A stretch of DNA of 7,448 bases. Source: Nitrospirota bacterium (GTDB lineage: Bacteria; Nitrospirota; Thermodesulfovibrionia; UBA6902). The position numbers and the translations under genes were made by a program. The first letter of the stretch is position 1; every line of letters starts with the position of its first letter. Below, piece after piece: positions 6,085-7,448 of the stretch. The notes under the pieces are model-generated. The model made no database searches and was not told the DNA's origin. It saw only the letters and a list, made by a program, of their open reading frames with translations. The stretch spans positions 1-7,448 of the forward strand of contig JAJRVB010000272.1 in the NCBI GenBank assembly GCA_024277515.1. The letters run 5' to 3'.

Positions 6085-7448
6085 ATGCCTCCCTATGACA
6101 GCTCCCTTGAGGATATAAAGGACAGGATTGATATCGTTGAGCTGATATCTGACTACGTCCATTTGAAAAAAGCGGGGCAGAACTGGAAAGGCCTCTGTCC
6201 GTTTCATGCAGAGAAGACCCCGTCCTTTACCGTGAGTCCCGCAAAACAGATATACCACTGTTTCGGCTGCGGAAACGGGGGGGACATCTTTACATTTCTC
6301 GTACGATACGAGAATATCGCGTTTCCCGAGGCCCTCGGTATGCTCGCGAAAAAGGCGGGAGTCACCCTCAGGACATCAAAAAAAGATGCAGTAAAGACCG
6401 GAGAGAAAGAGACCCTGCTCAATATACACAGGGATGCGCAGGGATTTTACCGCGGGAATCTCCACGGCAGTCATAAGGCGCTGGCTTATCTCGACGGACG
6501 GGGCATGGACGGAGAGGCACAGGAGCGCTTTGCGCTCGGTTACGCACCGAAGTCATGGAACGCCCTGCTGAATTTTCTATCCGGCAGGGGACACAGCCAT
6601 GAAATGATAAAAAAGGCGGGGCTGGCTGTCCAGGGGACAAAGGGCTATTATGATACCTTCCGGGACAGAATTATTTTTCCCATACATGACCTGAAGGGTG
6701 ATGTGATAGCATTCGGGGGGAGGTCGATTGACGGGTCCGAGCCCAAGTATCTGAATTCTCCCGAGACACTCATTTTCAACAAGCGCCGGGTCCTGTACGG
6801 ACTCCTCCATGCAAAGGATTCCATAAAACAGGATGGCAATGCCCTTTTTATGGAGGGGTATCTTGATGTTATCACGGCCCATATGTCCGGGTTTAAAAAC
6901 TCGGTGGCGCCGCTCGGAACAGCGCTCACCCCTGAACACGGGAAACTGATAAAACGGTTTACCGAAGATGTTGTCCTCGTCTTTGACAGTGATCAGGCAG
7001 GATTAAAGGCAGCGGGAAATGCCGCCAACATCCTCTTCGGGTCCGGTCTGAATGTAATGGTCCTCACATTCCCTGATAATGAAGACCCGTACAGCTTCCT
7101 GCGGAAAAAAGGCGGGGAGGCCTTTGCGAAACTCCTCCGTTCTCCCCTGAATATCATCGACTTTTATATGAGCAGGAAAGGGGACAGGCGCCTCATGGCG
7201 CGGGAGGCGCTTGAGACGATATCCAGGGTCCCGGACAGGATACTCCAGGGTGATTACATAAGGATGATCTCTGAGAAACTGAATGTGAGAGAGTCGCTCG
7301 TCATGGAGCAGCTCAGGAAAGTAAGCATGAGGCCTTCGGGCGCGCATCAGGAGAATATCACGAAAGCCTTGCCAAGGCCGGGGCGGAAGCCGACTGACGA
7401 AGTATATATAATAAAACTCCTCATGCAGTTTCCTGAAAGGTACGAAGA
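6085..7448 (+). CDS. dnaG: DNA primase, 3'-truncated
   Basis: DnaG makes the short RNA primers used by the replicative polymerase and works at the fork with the DnaB helicase. The frame is open from ATG 6085 to the window end, showing 454 of roughly 580-600 residues. The CHC2 zinc-binding domain has C38, H41, C59 and C62 (CPFH and CFGC), for template recognition. The polymerase core follows, with RDRIIFPI (193-200), AFGGR (209-213) and PKYLNSPET (220-228). The TOPRIM catalytic residues are E257 (EGYLDV) and D301 and D303 (FDSDQAG), matching E. coli Glu265, Asp309 and Asp311. The missing part is most of the C-terminal helicase-interaction domain. The start is fixed because an in-frame TAA at 6079-6081 lies 3 bases before the ATG. 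No Shine-Dalgarno is visible, unlike every other gene start in the window. rpoD often follows dnaG but is outside. Confidence 0.97.
   Translation, partial: MPPYDSSLEDIKDRIDIVELISDYVHLKKAGQNWKGLCPFHAEKTPSFTVSPAKQIYHCFGCGNGGDIFTFLVRYENIAFPEALGMLAKKAGVTLRTSKKDAVKTGEKETLLNIHRDAQGFYRGNLHGSHKALAYLDGRGMDGEAQERFALGYAPKSWNALLNFLSGRGHSHEMIKKAGLAVQGTKGYYDTFRDRIIFPIHDLKGDVIAFGGRSIDGSEPKYLNSPETLIFNKRRVLYGLLHAKDSIKQDGNALFMEGYLDVITAHMSGFKNSVAPLGTALTPEHGKLIKRFTEDVVLVFDSDQAGLKAAGNAANILFGSGLNVMVLTFPDNEDPYSFLRKKGGEAFAKLLRSPLNIIDFYMSRKGDRRLMAREALETISRVPDRILQGDYIRMISEKLNVRESLVMEQLRKVSMRPSGAHQENITKALPRPGRKPTDEVYIIKLLMQFPERYE

Overview
The window is a compact, all-plus-strand stretch of bacterial chromosome carrying housekeeping genes: glmS (5' end cut off), a UvrD/PcrA-type helicase, gatC, panD, a GatB/YqeY-domain gene, a long Nif3-like metal-binding protein gene, and dnaG (3' end cut off). 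The moderately GC-rich coding sequence, AT-rich intergenic gaps, purine-rich ribosome binding sites and the YqeY–Nif3–DnaG order suggest a Gram-negative-type anaerobic lineage such as Nitrospirota or Desulfobacterota. That placement is inference from general resemblance, not a computed result. No mobile elements, CRISPR arrays, tRNA or rRNA genes were seen.

Layout: glmS fills 1-1503. A 138-base gap with a possible extended -10 promoter precedes the helicase (1642-3750). Its stop codon overlaps the gatC start by one base (3750-4022). A 137-base gap with an imperfect hairpin separates gatC from panD (4160-4504). After a 57-base gap comes yqeY (4562-5008), and the Nif3-like gene follows with no spacing from a GTG at 5009. 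After a 107-base AT-rich gap, dnaG starts at 6085 and runs off the end. The gene functions are amino-sugar synthesis, DNA unwinding and repair, Asp/Glu-tRNA amidation, beta-alanine/pantothenate synthesis, and replication priming. They look like a neighbourhood of core genes rather than one pathway.

The outstanding feature is in the Nif3-like gene. A TGA at 5729-5731 interrupts an otherwise continuous frame that runs to a TAA at 5975-5977. The 81 codons after the TGA carry the C-terminal half of the Nif3 fold, including the GHxxxD metal-binding motif. The TGA sits in a glycine-rich loop (TGGT-TGA-GAK), and a stem-loop that fits the bacterial SECIS rules, as I recall them, begins 11 bases after it. 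No other in-frame TGA occurs in about 2,000 other sense codons, and glmS uses TGA as its normal stop after a canonical C-terminus. The best reading is a selenocysteine-containing Nif3-family protein of 322 residues. A nonsense mutation or a base-calling error remains the alternative.
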